A stretch of DNA of 9,614 nt from JALXCG01 sp026991065 [NCBI: Gemmatimonadota bacterium] (GCA_026991065.1 JALXCG010000889.1:1-9614); one strand, 5' to 3'. Positions 1 through 7,041 are shown, numbered from the stretch's first letter. The notes: generated from the sequence alone by a model not told the origin. Made by a program: numbers and translations.

Positions 1-65
1 TTGGTGAACCGACCGGCAGTGCCCTCCTGCGTGGTGACCGGCGCCGCCGTCGAGTGCAGATTCAC
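1..65 (-). CDS. Possible start of a third gene in the ABC operon (runs off the window)
   Basis: On the minus strand a GTG codon (65-63) overlaps the permease TGA stop (64-62) in a GTGA arrangement, typical of translationally coupled operon genes. The frame stays open to the window edge and gives 21 residues beginning MNLHSTAAPVTTQEG. No family can be recognised from so little. It could be another operon member, such as a second permease or an accessory protein, or a chance open frame: 65 bases of GC-rich DNA without a stop is not strong evidence. The call rests mainly on the overlap and on the lack of any visible terminator after the permease. Confidence 0.35.
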   Translation of the reverse strand, partial: MNLHSTAAPVTTQEGTAGRFT

Positions 66-1363
66 GCCGACTGCTCCAATCTCCGCCGCGACAGCAAGAA
101 TCCGATTCCAAATCCGACCAAACCAAAAAGCAGGAGAAAGACAGCCGGCTCCTCCACCGCCATGACCGCCGCCGGAGTAGACGCGCCGCGGTCGAGCATC
201 AGCGATCGCATGGCGTCGATGAACCAGTAGTTCGGTGTGTAGGGAGCGAGAGCCCGGGCGAAGTGGGGCAGTGATTCGAGCGGCAGCATAGAGCCCCCGG
301 CAAACGAGATCGCCAGGAGCACCGCCGGCGCCGCCGCCTGCGATTGCTGCTGGGTGCGCACCATGCCATGCAGGGCGGCGGTGGTTCCGGCGGCGGCAAT
401 CGCCCCACTGATCACCACCATCACCAGGGCCACGGGATCGCCCCAATGGCTACCGAAAAGCAAGGTTCCACAGGCCAGAAGCAGAATCAGTCCAATCCCG
501 GCCAGTGCCGCCGCCGCCAGCGACTTGGAGGCCAGAAGCAGACTGGGCCGCAACGGCACGGTGCGCAGCCGCTCGAAAGTCCCCACCATGTGCTCATGAA
601 AAAGATCCTGGTGTGCCGCCGTACCGAGAAAAAGCAGCGTCAGGAAAGCCAGCCCCGGCAACACATAGGTGAAGACATTAACGCCCGCCACGGATTCGGC
701 GTCGGCCGCCGCTGCATCCGGAGCGGCTCTCTCAAAGGTCACCAGCGGTGGCGAAAGCCAGCGCTCGAAGCGGCGCAACTCCCCATTCCACAACGTGGAA
801 AGAGTCGTGACCACACCGTTGTCCGGCCAATTCTGCAGGGTGTCCGTTATGCCCCGCGTCAAGCGCAAAGGCGCATCCAGCAGCAGTGCCCCCTGCGATC
901 CCGCGACCGCCGCCACCCCAACCACCTCTTCCACCACTTCCGGAAGAATCCGCTGCGCCGGATTGCGCACCACGCCCAGTTTGACCACACCGCCGTGCCA
1001 CAAACTGTCCGCCATTCCGGGTGGCAGTTCAATCATCGCCGCCACTTCGCCGCGACGCATCATCGCCGCCGCCTCGGCCTCGCTCTCCACCGCCCGCGGA
1101 GTGAACTCGATGGGGGCGTTCTTACCGTCGACCCCGCCCAAAAGCCCGGCGACGAACCGGCTGGTAGGCGTTTGGTCGTGGTCGAGCACCGCCACCCCGA
1201 TCGGCGGCAGTGCTGAGCCGCCCCCCTCGCCGCCGAACGCCAACCCGATGACCCCCGCCAGAACCAGCGGCAGCGCCAGGCTGAGCAGAGTTTCCAGCGG
1301 TGCGCGCAGCCGGCGCCGCAGATCCTTGACGATGAGCGTTCGCAAAGCGCTGAAACTACTCAC
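62..1363 (-). CDS. ABC-2 type transporter permease
   Basis: This is a 433-residue membrane subunit of an ABC transporter. It probably forms the channel through which the neighbouring ATPase drives export of a drug, lipid or polysaccharide; the substrate cannot be read from sequence. Hydrophobic segments lie near residues 23-44, 230-250, 279-303, 310-333, 341-362 and 406-424. A large soluble loop (about 46-228) sits between the first and second segments, and the last five are clustered. This is the layout of ABC-2 permeases of the YhhJ/DrrB-like class. The stretch HEHMVGTFERLRTVPLRPS (about 257-274) is the cytoplasmic coupling region typical of the family, and an LP/PNYWFIDAMR pattern lies near 373-387. 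The start is GTG at 1363, overlapping the ATPase stop by 8 bases, so translation is probably coupled. The length is normal for the family and no damage is seen. Confidence 0.93.
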   Translation of the reverse strand: MSSFSALRTLIVKDLRRRLRAPLETLLSLALPLVLAGVIGLAFGGEGGGSALPPIGVAVLDHDQTPTSRFVAGLLGGVDGKNAPIEFTPRAVESEAEAAAMMRRGEVAAMIELPPGMADSLWHGGVVKLGVVRNPAQRILPEVVEEVVGVAAVAGSQGALLLDAPLRLTRGITDTLQNWPDNGVVTTLSTLWNGELRRFERWLSPPLVTFERAAPDAAAADAESVAGVNVFTYVLPGLAFLTLLFLGTAAHQDLFHEHMVGTFERLRTVPLRPSLLLASKSLAAAALAGIGLILLLACGTLLFGSHWGDPVALVMVVISGAIAAAGTTAALHGMVRTQQQSQAAAPAVLLAISFAGGSMLPLESLPHFARALAPYTPNYWFIDAMRSLMLDRGASTPAAVMAVEEPAVFLLLFGLVGFGIGFLLSRRRLEQSA

Positions 1364-2342
1364 GCAATTCCCGCCCGGTCAATTTGATGAATACGCTGCT
1401 CAAATCCGGCTCGCGCACAGAGAGATCGTCGATGTCCAGACCATGCTCCGAAACCAGGTCGAAAAGCGCGGGAATCGAGCCGCGTGCCACCGTGAGCAGA
1501 ACCCGCTCGGCGGTGGAGGCCACCACTGCGATCCCCTCCACCGGCGCCACCACGCTCTCAACACGCCCGGACTCGAAGCGCCCGCGCAACACCACAATCT
1601 TGCCCTCTCCCAGCATCGCCACCAATGATTCCGGCGTACCGGCGGCCAGAATCCGCCCGTGGTCAATGATCAGAATGCGGTCGCAAAGCCGCTCCGCTTC
1701 TTCCAGGTGGTGAGTCGTATAGAGAACCGCCCGCCCCCCCGCCGCTTCTTCGCGGATCAGTTCCAGAATCGCCAGCCGCGCCTGTGGATCGATTCCAACG
1801 GTCGGCTCATCGAGCAAGAGCAACTGCGGCTTGTGCATCAGCGCCACGGCGATGTTGAGCCGCCGCTTCATCCCCCCGGAGAAACGCGAAATCGGCTCCC
1901 GCGCCCGCTGCTCCAACCCCACTCTCTGCAGCAACTCCTGCACCCGCGCCTTCAATTCCCCGCCCCGAAGCCCTTGCATGCCACCCCAAAACTGCAGCTT
2001 CTCGCGCGCCGACAATTCGTCATAGAGGGCAATATCCTGCGGCACATACCCAAGCCGCGATTTCGCCGCCAACGGCTCGCTCGCTACATCGTGGCCGGCA
2101 ATGAAAACGCGCCCCGCAGTGGCTGGCAAAAGACCGCAGATCACCGAGATGATCGTGGTCTTCCCGGCGCCATTTGGGCCCAGCAGCCCGACAATCTCCC
2201 CCGCCGCAAGGGAAAACGAGAGATCTTCCACCGCAGTCATTTCAGCAAAACTCTTGCGCACGTTCTCGACGCGCAACACTGCCTCGCCTGGGGCGGGAGA
2301 ATCCGGAGCAGGTTTGGTCGGCTTTGTGGTCGGTGTGGGCAT
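1356..2342 (-). CDS. ABC transporter ATP-binding protein
   Basis: This 328-residue ATPase powers the permease encoded immediately downstream. The nucleotide-binding domain is complete: Walker A GPNGAGKT (55-62), Q-loop Q102 in YVPQD, signature SGGMK (155-159), Walker B LLLLDE (174-179), D-loop after VGID, and switch histidine H211 in TTHHLEEAE. After about residue 245 comes a C-terminal regulatory-type domain, as in CcmA/DrrA-like exporters. The N-terminal 20 residues are rich in Pro and Thr and probably disordered. The start is taken as ATG at 2342. An in-frame TTG at 2348 would add two residues. Neither has a strong Shine-Dalgarno sequence, although a GAG lies about 10 bases upstream of the ATG. 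It is the first gene of the operon. Export direction follows from the ABC-2 pairing; the substrate is unknown. Confidence 0.95.
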   Translation of the reverse strand: MPTPTTKPTKPAPDSPAPGEAVLRVENVRKSFAEMTAVEDLSFSLAAGEIVGLLGPNGAGKTTIISVICGLLPATAGRVFIAGHDVASEPLAAKSRLGYVPQDIALYDELSAREKLQFWGGMQGLRGGELKARVQELLQRVGLEQRAREPISRFSGGMKRRLNIAVALMHKPQLLLLDEPTVGIDPQARLAILELIREEAAGGRAVLYTTHHLEEAERLCDRILIIDHGRILAAGTPESLVAMLGEGKIVVLRGRFESGRVESVVAPVEGIAVVASTAERVLLTVARGSIPALFDLVSEHGLDIDDLSVREPDLSSVFIKLTGRELRE

Positions 2343-2678
2343 GCTCAATTCACTCGACTTTCACCGGGGATCACCCCCCGGCTCACGCAGAGAGCCCGGC
2401 AACATCACGCCAAGCCCCGGTCGCGGCTGGTCGGTGACGCCCGAGTTGTCTCTCCTACGGGGCCCAGTATCGAAGAGTTTCATTCCCTTGTATAGTGGTG
2501 GGGGCTTCGGAGACGGTCAATCAACCACCACGCATGCTTCAAGGGGGCGGCAAGAACTGGATTCCAGGTTACCCTGTGGAGGATCCTGGAAGGGCGAAAA
2601 CTGGCTGCCATCTCTTTCGCTTGGCCCATTCCCTTCCGGTTGCCTCCCCCCTTCCTCCCCACCGCGGAGACCGCGCCC
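2343..2678. other. Divergent intergenic region between ABC operon and protease gene
   Basis: No gene is supported in these 336 bases. They must hold the promoters of both neighbours, but neither is clear. The least GC-rich patch carries TTGTATAGTGG (2488-2498). On the plus strand TATAGT (2491-2496) could be a -10 box but lacks a recognisable -35. On the minus strand TTGACC (2520-2515) and TATACA (2494-2489) resemble promoter boxes, but their 20-bp spacing is too long. An inverted repeat TTCCAGG (2562-2568) / CCTGGAA (2585-2591) with a 16-nt gap lies in the presumed protease leader. The last 50 bases before the protease are pyrimidine-rich on the plus strand. Confidence 0.5.
2364..2381 (-). 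promoter_or_regulatory. Hairpin in the leader of the ABC operon
   Basis: CCGGGG (2364-2369) and CCCCGG (2376-2381) form a perfect 6-bp stem with a 6-nt loop. On the minus strand it ends about 21 bases before the ATPase ATG. It could influence translation of the first operon gene, or be a chance product of GC-rich DNA. There is no T-run, so it is not an intrinsic terminator. Confidence 0.25.
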
Positions 2679-4559
2679 ATGCCAAAGTCAACTCCCCTGC
2701 TCCTCGCCCTCCTGATTGCCGCGCCCGCATTTGCCGCCGGCGATTACCACTACACATCGGCGTATAACGGCAAGCACTTCGTCCTGGAGGAGGTCCCCGG
2801 TCAGGTCCAGATCTCCCTCGATGCCGCCCTCTCCGTGGATGCCGCGCGCAATCTGCTGGCGCCCTACGGCCGGGTCGTCAAGGTTGCCGGTTACGTCGAG
2901 CCCTATCTCCTGCTGCAACTGAGCCGGAACTCCGCCGCCGCCGGCAGCGCAACCCTGAACGCCCTGCGCGCCCTCCCCGGCGTTCGCGCCGTGCTCCCCT
3001 TGCTGCGCGACCAGGAGGGCTACCTTAAGACCTTCGCCCCGGATCAACTAACCGTCCAGTTTCGCGCCGATCTCTCCCGTGCCCAACAGGAAGCTGTCAT
3101 CCACTCCCTCGGCGCAAGGGTCGCCCGGATCCAGCGCACGCCCGGCTACTACACCCTCTTCGCGCCCCGGGACCGCTCGCTCTTCCAGGCGATCCGCGAT
3201 TTCAACGCCCATCCCGCGGTGCGCTTCGCCGAGCTTGCCGCCTACGGTTTCGATGATGCCACCCTGGTTCCCGACGACCCGCTCGAAGATGAGCAGTGGG
3301 GGCTTAACAATCCCGGCCTCTACGGCGGCACGCCCGGCGCCGACATCCACGCCCACGCTGCCTGGGATCTGGAAACCGGCGACCCCAATGTCATCATTTC
3401 GGTCATCGACACCGGCATCGACTGGGATCATCCCGACCTGGCCCCCAAGATCCTCCCGATCGGCGACGAGGATTGGGATTTCTCCAACGGCCCGAACAAG
3501 ATCCCGCATGACTCCGGCTATCATGGCACCGCCACCAACGGCATCGCCGGCGCCGCCACCAACAACAGCACCGGTATCGCCGGCGTTGCCCCCGGCTGTC
3601 GCCTGATGCCGCTCAAGATCGACCTGAGCAGCGGTGCCAATGCCAACCGCGCCGACGCCATCAACTACGTGGTCACGCGCAAGGATGACTTCAAACAGAT
3701 CGTCATCTCCTGCTCCTGGCGCATGTCCTCCGGCGACTTCACCGCAGTCGAAGCAGCCTGCCAGAATGCTCGTGACAACGGCATCATCCTTTGCTTCTCG
3801 AGCGGTAACGACAACGGCGCGGTCAACTACCCCGGAAAGTACGTCACCACCCTGTGCGTAGGCGCCAGCAGCCAGTGTGACGAGCGCAAGAGCTTCAACT
3901 CCTGTGACGGCGAATACTGGTGGGGCTCCAACTACGGCCCCGAGATGCACATCATCGCGCCGGGCGTGCATGTCACCACCACCACTTCCGGAGGTGGCTA
4001 TACCTCCAGTTTCAATGGCACCTCCGCCGCTTGTCCCCACGCCGCCGGTTCGGTCGCCATGATCTGGTCCGCCGACCCCAGCCTCTCCGCCGCCGAAGCG
4101 CAGGCGATCCTGCAATACACCGCGGATGATCAAGTGGGCCCGCCCAGCGAAGACACCCCGGGCTGGGACCAATACATGGGCTGGGGTCGCATCAATCTTT
4201 CCGAGGCGGTCTCCGCCGCCCTCGCCGGAGAATGTGACTATGTCGTCGAGGTGCAGAACTACCCGCCCTCGGTTCCGGCCGGTTCGCAGCAGAGTTTTGA
4301 CCTCTACATCGCCAACAACTGCGTCGCCGCGCTGAAATTCGACGAGGTGCGGCTGCACGCCGAAGGCCCCCAACCCTTCACCACCACCCTGATGGACAAC
4401 GATCCCAAGAGCATGCCGAGCGGCAGCGCGGTTACCACCACGGTCAACATCACCGTTCCCGCCGCCGCGCCCGCGGGCCTCTATGATGTGACTCTTACAC
4501 TCTACAACAACACCCTGCCGGTCGAAAGTCACACCGTGCCGGTCGAGATCACCAACTGA
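2679..4559 (+). CDS. Secreted subtilisin-like serine protease (peptidase family S8)
   Basis: This 626-residue exported endoprotease carries the full S8 catalytic set: Asp244 in VIDTGID, His282 in YHGTA, oxyanion Asn377 in SSGND and Ser449 in NGTSAACPHAAG. An N-terminal signal peptide with a Leu/Ala-rich core ends near AFAA (17-20). Residues about 25-110 and 116-191 look like two consecutive propeptide modules of the fervidolysin type, each ending in a LxALPGVRAVLP- or FNAHPAVRFAEL-like strand. The catalytic domain spans about 200-515 and is followed by a beta-strand-rich domain (about 520-626) ending in PVEITN. There are ten cysteines in the mature part, so disulfides are plausible. The start is ATG at 2679, because GGAGA lies 8 bases upstream and the signal peptide then begins with Met-Pro-Lys; an upstream in-frame TTG (2640) would place 13 Pro-rich residues before it. 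Residues after HGT (ATNG) differ from the common HVAG. The role is probably extracellular protein degradation. Confidence 0.95.
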   Translation: MPKSTPLLLALLIAAPAFAAGDYHYTSAYNGKHFVLEEVPGQVQISLDAALSVDAARNLLAPYGRVVKVAGYVEPYLLLQLSRNSAAAGSATLNALRALPGVRAVLPLLRDQEGYLKTFAPDQLTVQFRADLSRAQQEAVIHSLGARVARIQRTPGYYTLFAPRDRSLFQAIRDFNAHPAVRFAELAAYGFDDATLVPDDPLEDEQWGLNNPGLYGGTPGADIHAHAAWDLETGDPNVIISVIDTGIDWDHPDLAPKILPIGDEDWDFSNGPNKIPHDSGYHGTATNGIAGAATNNSTGIAGVAPGCRLMPLKIDLSSGANANRADAINYVVTRKDDFKQIVISCSWRMSSGDFTAVEAACQNARDNGIILCFSSGNDNGAVNYPGKYVTTLCVGASSQCDERKSFNSCDGEYWWGSNYGPEMHIIAPGVHVTTTTSGGGYTSSFNGTSAACPHAAGSVAMIWSADPSLSAAEAQAILQYTADDQVGPPSEDTPGWDQYMGWGRINLSEAVSAALAGECDYVVEVQNYPPSVPAGSQQSFDLYIANNCVAALKFDEVRLHAEGPQPFTTTLMDNDPKSMPSGSAVTTTVNITVPAAAPAGLYDVTLTLYNNTLPVESHTVPVEITN

Positions 4560-4833
4560 CGCCCGGGTCGAGATGGTGTTTTTCTATCTGCACCTCTACC
4601 GCTCCCGGTGGAACCTCACGCCGGTTCCCCGGGAGCAACCCGCGCTGCGGAGCATGCCCCGACCTGGCCGAACCGGCTGACCGGCGAGGGCTGTGTGCTC
4701 TTGGCTCATCTCTTGCCATTCGCGCCGCCCGCTGGTTCTACAGCCCCGCTCCGGCGCGTCGGTTCCAGCTCTCCGCGGCCGCCGGCAGGACATCCAATGC
4801 CCGGCAGCAAGAAGTCGGCAACACCCCCACCGA
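4560..4833. other. Convergent intergenic spacer
   Basis: Apart from the hairpin at 4601-4636, these 274 bases show no supported gene. Just after the protease stop the motif GGTCGAGAT, present at the very end of the coding region, occurs again near 4567-4575. Open frames here on both strands have no start signals and low-complexity, Arg/Pro-rich translations. Confidence 0.5.
4601..4636. terminator. Strong hairpin between convergent genes, terminator-like but without T-run
   Basis: GCTCCCGG (4601-4608), a bulged T (4609) and GGAACC (4610-4615) pair with GGTTCC (4623-4628) and CCGGGAGC (4629-4636) around a 7-nt loop. The result is 14 base pairs interrupted by one bulge. It begins 41 bases after the protease stop and lies about 200 bases beyond the stop of the opposing Rpn-family gene. 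The position suits a two-way transcription end or an RNA-stabilising 3' structure. Neither strand has a T-run directly after the stem; TTTTT (4579-4583) lies before it on the plus strand. A dispersed palindromic (REP-like) element is the main alternative. Confidence 0.5.
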
Positions 4834-5733
4834 TCATCCGCGGGTGCCTGGATCGATTCCGCGCTCCATCAATAGCGCCCGGAGCCGGGCCTCTTCCTCC
4901 TCGGCTCGTAGCGCCCGAGCCTTCTCCTTCTCGGCCCGAGCCGTCTCCTTCTCGGCCCGAGCCTTCTCCTTCTCGGCCCGAGCCTTTTCCTTCTCAGCCC
5001 GAGCCTTCTCCTTCTCGGCCCGAGCCGTCACCTCTCGCAGCTCACGCTCCCGCTGGCGGTGCAGCCGCAGTGCATCCAATCGGGACATATACTGCATGTG
5101 GTTGAGCTGCTTTTCGGAGAACTCTCTCAAAACTGCCATGGCGCGTCTCATCTCCGGCGTTTCGATCTCGGGCGGCAAGGCGTTCCATTCCCGTGCCTCC
5201 TTAAAAAAGTATAGCCAACGATCCCGCCCATCAAGAGTGCCGTGACCGCGGTGCCACTTGGCCAGTTCGAGAATGTGCAACGCGATGTGCTCACTGAGAG
5301 TAACCCGGTGCTCCGGGTCGTGGAGAAGGAACTGGTGGTGGCAGGCCGGGGATTGCGTCAAGAGGTTGTTGCGCAAGACCCAGATGCAGACCACGGGGCG
5401 CAAGCGATCGTAGTCATCTCCGGAGACCAGTTGCTCGTGGTAGAGACTGCTCCAGTTGTACAGCATCCGCGCGGGCAGTGAGGGGCGGCGCTCCAACTGG
5501 ATCTCGACCTGGTAGACCACGCCGCGTTCGTCGGTCGCTTTTACATCCACAATGGTCAGCTTGTCACCCTCGAACTCGCGTTCGTTGTAGGGGTTGAGAA
5601 TCTGCACTTGGGCGATCGGCGGGGTCGGCCGCAGAACCCCGTTGAGGAAGTCCAGCAGCAGGTCCGAGTGCCGGGGCGAGCCCAGCAATGCCTTGAAAAC
5701 ACAATCAACTGTCGGATCGATGCGATGTTTCAT
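4834..5733 (-). CDS. Rpn-family / PD-(D/E)XK nuclease transposase-like protein with coiled-coil repeat tail
   Basis: This 299-residue protein belongs to the Rpn family (recombination-promoting nuclease, RpnA-E of E. coli; also annotated PD-(D/E)XK nuclease family transposase). Members are DNA endonucleases, some linked to RecA-independent recombination or phage defence. The N-terminus MKHRIDPTVDCVFKALLGS is the family's usual opening. Asp63 in IVDVKA and Glu77-x-Gln79 in YQVEIQ match the D...ExQ catalytic core. LYNWSSLYHEQL and the central helical part also fit. Residues 237-271 are five heptads ARAEKEK (one ends in T), then an acidic/Leu helix ending LRALLMERGID. The start ATG at 5733 is chosen for the family opening; the frame stays open upstream, but the extra 91 residues look non-coding. 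The Shine-Dalgarno is weak (GGACC). It lies 345 bases after the AKR gene, so it is probably transcribed separately. No inverted repeats or partner genes suggest an active transposon. Confidence 0.9.
   Translation of the reverse strand: MKHRIDPTVDCVFKALLGSPRHSDLLLDFLNGVLRPTPPIAQVQILNPYNEREFEGDKLTIVDVKATDERGVVYQVEIQLERRPSLPARMLYNWSSLYHEQLVSGDDYDRLRPVVCIWVLRNNLLTQSPACHHQFLLHDPEHRVTLSEHIALHILELAKWHRGHGTLDGRDRWLYFFKEAREWNALPPEIETPEMRRAMAVLREFSEKQLNHMQYMSRLDALRLHRQRERELREVTARAEKEKARAEKEKARAEKEKARAEKETARAEKEKARALRAEEEEARLRALLMERGIDPGTRG
4921..5025. repeat. Five 21-bp tandem repeats inside the Rpn-family gene
   Basis: Five back-to-back copies of a 21-bp unit reading CTTCTCCTTCTCGGCCCGAG+C on the plus strand run from 4921 to 5025 and differ at only a few positions: CGTCTCC at 4942, and CTTTTCC with TCAGCC at 4984-5004. 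Each copy encodes one heptad ARAEKEK on the minus strand, so copy-number change would stay in frame and shift the coiled-coil length by one heptad. Such near-identity suggests recent expansion by slippage or unequal recombination. Confidence 0.95.
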
Positions 5734-6078
5734 TCGGGGTCCGTTTGATGCTTCGGAGCCACCCTTCTTGCGGATGGCGGGCAGCCGGCCCAGTCTGCGC
5801 GGCGGGACCATCCAGCCACGGTTGCCGGGGTGAATGCCCGGAACCATCGCAAGAGCGGGACCAGAAGAGGCGCGACATGGGAAACCCTCGGCGCAATGCT
5901 GCGGATTCCCGGAACGCCTCTTGCTAGACGGATGCCAGGCGGGAACGGACCGGCGATGGGCGCATCTTAGTGCGCCGCGGGGAGGCAGTCCCGCAGCCAA
6001 TGACACAGTTGGGGTCTTGATGGTGGTCGACGTATCTCCGGTCCCCAGGCGCCCTTCATGAGCGCCTGGAAGCAGCGC
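5734..6078. other. Intergenic region between AKR and Rpn-family genes
   Basis: No gene is supported in these 345 bases. Besides the stem-loop at 6045-6069 they hold two weaker hairpins. GGCGCA (5959-5964) / TGCGCC (5971-5976) has a 6-nt loop. GTTGCCGGG near 5821 pairs with CCCGGAAC ending at 5844, with one bulged base. A promoter for the Rpn-family gene should lie here on the minus strand, but no -35/-10 pair with acceptable spacing was found. The open frame continuing the Rpn-family reading upstream has an Arg/Pro/Gly-rich translation and no family likeness. Confidence 0.5.
6045..6069 (-). terminator. Stem-loop just after the AKR gene
   Basis: CCAGGCGC (6045-6052) and GCGCCTGG (6062-6069) form a perfect 8-bp stem with a 9-nt loop. 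It begins 9 bases after the AKR stop codon on the minus strand. The position suggests the end of the SDR-AKR transcript or a 3' stabilising structure. There is no T-run, so Rho-independent termination of the classical kind is not shown. Confidence 0.45.
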
Positions 6079-6948
6079 TTACGGCACATAGGGCAGCCGC
6101 TTGCGCGCCTTGACCGCGCGGCCGTAGGCGCGGACCCAAGCATCCTCCTCGGGAGAGAGCGGACCGGCGTCGAGAGCGGCGAGGTTTTCGCGCAGTTGAG
6201 CTGTGTTGGCCGGGCCGGAAAGCACCACCTGAACCTGTGGACTGGAGAGGCAGAAGCGGTAGCAGAGCGGCGCGGTGAGCGGCGGTGCTCCGGCGAAGGC
6301 GGGCGTGGCCGGGGGAGGCGGCAGTTCGCTCGCGCCCTTGAGCGGTCGCAGCAGTTGCCGCCAGGAGGTAGCGGTATAAGCGACAATCGCCGGGCGGCGC
6401 TGCTGCAGGTGGGGAAAGATATCCTGCTCGGCGCCGGGGTGCTTGGCGTTGTAGCGAATCATCAGCAGATCGAGAATCGAATCGGCCGCCAGCCGCCCCG
6501 CCCGCCGCCGATCATGGATGCTGCAGCCGAGTGCCCGCACCAGACCACGCTCGCGCAGTTCCACCATCGCCTCCTGCATCGCCGGCGTGAAGAAGGAGCC
6601 GCGCCCCAGCCAGGAGACCTGGTAGATGTCGAGATGGTCGGTGCCCAGCAAGCGCAACGCCTTCTCCACGCCGCGCCGCACCATGCCGGCACTGTAGGCG
6701 GTGCCCAGCATGGCGACCACATGCTGCTCCCGCTCCGCGCGCAGGAGCGGCGCCAGTGCCGCGGTCATCTTCTTCATCCGCGGCGTCCAGACCCAGTAGC
6801 GCACCCCCAGCTCCGCCGCCAGGCGAATGCCGGCCGTGTCCAGGCCGTAGTTGCCGGCGACGCCCAAGCGCGGGACGCGCTTCTTCACGCAGGTCAGGTC
6901 TGTGTAGCGAAACGAATCGGCGGGTGCAGAGAGTGTCGGCGAATCCAT
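6079..6948 (-). CDS. Aldo/keto-reductase-fold protein lacking the usual catalytic tetrad
   Basis: This 289-residue protein keeps the outline of the AKR (TIM-barrel) family: RLGVAGNYGL near the first strand, LRLLGTDHLDIYQV (98-111), ELRERGLVRALGCSIHD (130-146), RYNAKHPGAEQDIFPHL (165-181), and a C-terminal cofactor-binding-like stretch VQVVLSGPANTAQLRENL (239-256). By eye the tetrad Asp-Tyr-Lys-His appears lost. The usual GINFFDTA segment reads GVRYWVWT (Val53 for Asp), no Tyr follows where YG is expected, the Lys strand reads VVAMLG (about Met80), and the usual YQxH reads YQVS (Ser112). I recall bacterial AKR-annotated proteins with a similar YW variant, so this may be a stable subgroup and not decay. 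The start ATG at 6948 has GGGAG 5 bases upstream; an open upstream frame of 29 codons has no such signal. It lies 93 bases after the SDR gene on the same strand, probably co-transcribed. The reaction is unknown. Confidence 0.85.
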   Translation of the reverse strand: MDSPTLSAPADSFRYTDLTCVKKRVPRLGVAGNYGLDTAGIRLAAELGVRYWVWTPRMKKMTAALAPLLRAEREQHVVAMLGTAYSAGMVRRGVEKALRLLGTDHLDIYQVSWLGRGSFFTPAMQEAMVELRERGLVRALGCSIHDRRRAGRLAADSILDLLMIRYNAKHPGAEQDIFPHLQQRRPAIVAYTATSWRQLLRPLKGASELPPPPATPAFAGAPPLTAPLCYRFCLSSPQVQVVLSGPANTAQLRENLAALDAGPLSPEEDAWVRAYGRAVKARKRLPYVP

Positions 6949-7041
6949 GAAGTCTCCCGCGAGGAGGGCGAAGGGTGGAGAACGGAGCGGCACGGCACCG
7001 CCTGATCCGGAAGCGTGACGGAATCGCGCCGGCAATCCGGG

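Noticed and set aside
344-1216. Long plus-strand open frames (also 669-1628) opposite the ABC genes
   Set aside because: Translations are Arg/His/Gln/Pro-rich without family features. The opposite strand encodes a clear permease and ATPase.
2491-2496. TATAGT as -10 box for the protease gene
   Set aside because: No acceptable -35 lies 16-18 bases upstream, so it is mentioned only as a possibility in the spacer entry.
2640-2678. Upstream TTG start for the S8 protease
   Set aside because: It would put 13 Pro-rich residues before a normal signal peptide; ATG 2679 has GGAGA at good spacing.
3048-4532. A 494-codon open frame on the minus strand across the S8 protease
   Set aside because: It is a mirror of the protease in GC-rich DNA: Gly/Val/Asp-rich low-complexity translation, no recognisable domain, no ribosome site. 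The plus strand has all S8 catalytic motifs.
4921-5025. CRISPR-like array
   Set aside because: The 21-bp units are directly adjacent with no spacers and are in frame inside a gene.
4608-5105. Plus-strand frame encoding repeated PEPSPSR units
   Set aside because: The repeat is the reverse reading of the ARAEKEK heptads. The minus strand has the complete Rpn-family protein, so this is a shadow.
4834-5733. Rpn-family gene as part of an intact transposon
   Set aside because: No terminal inverted repeats, target duplications or partner genes were found around it.
5734-6006. N-terminal extension of the Rpn-family protein by 91 residues
   Set aside because: The family's usual opening is MKHRIDP at 5733, and the extension is Arg/Pro-rich with no domain.
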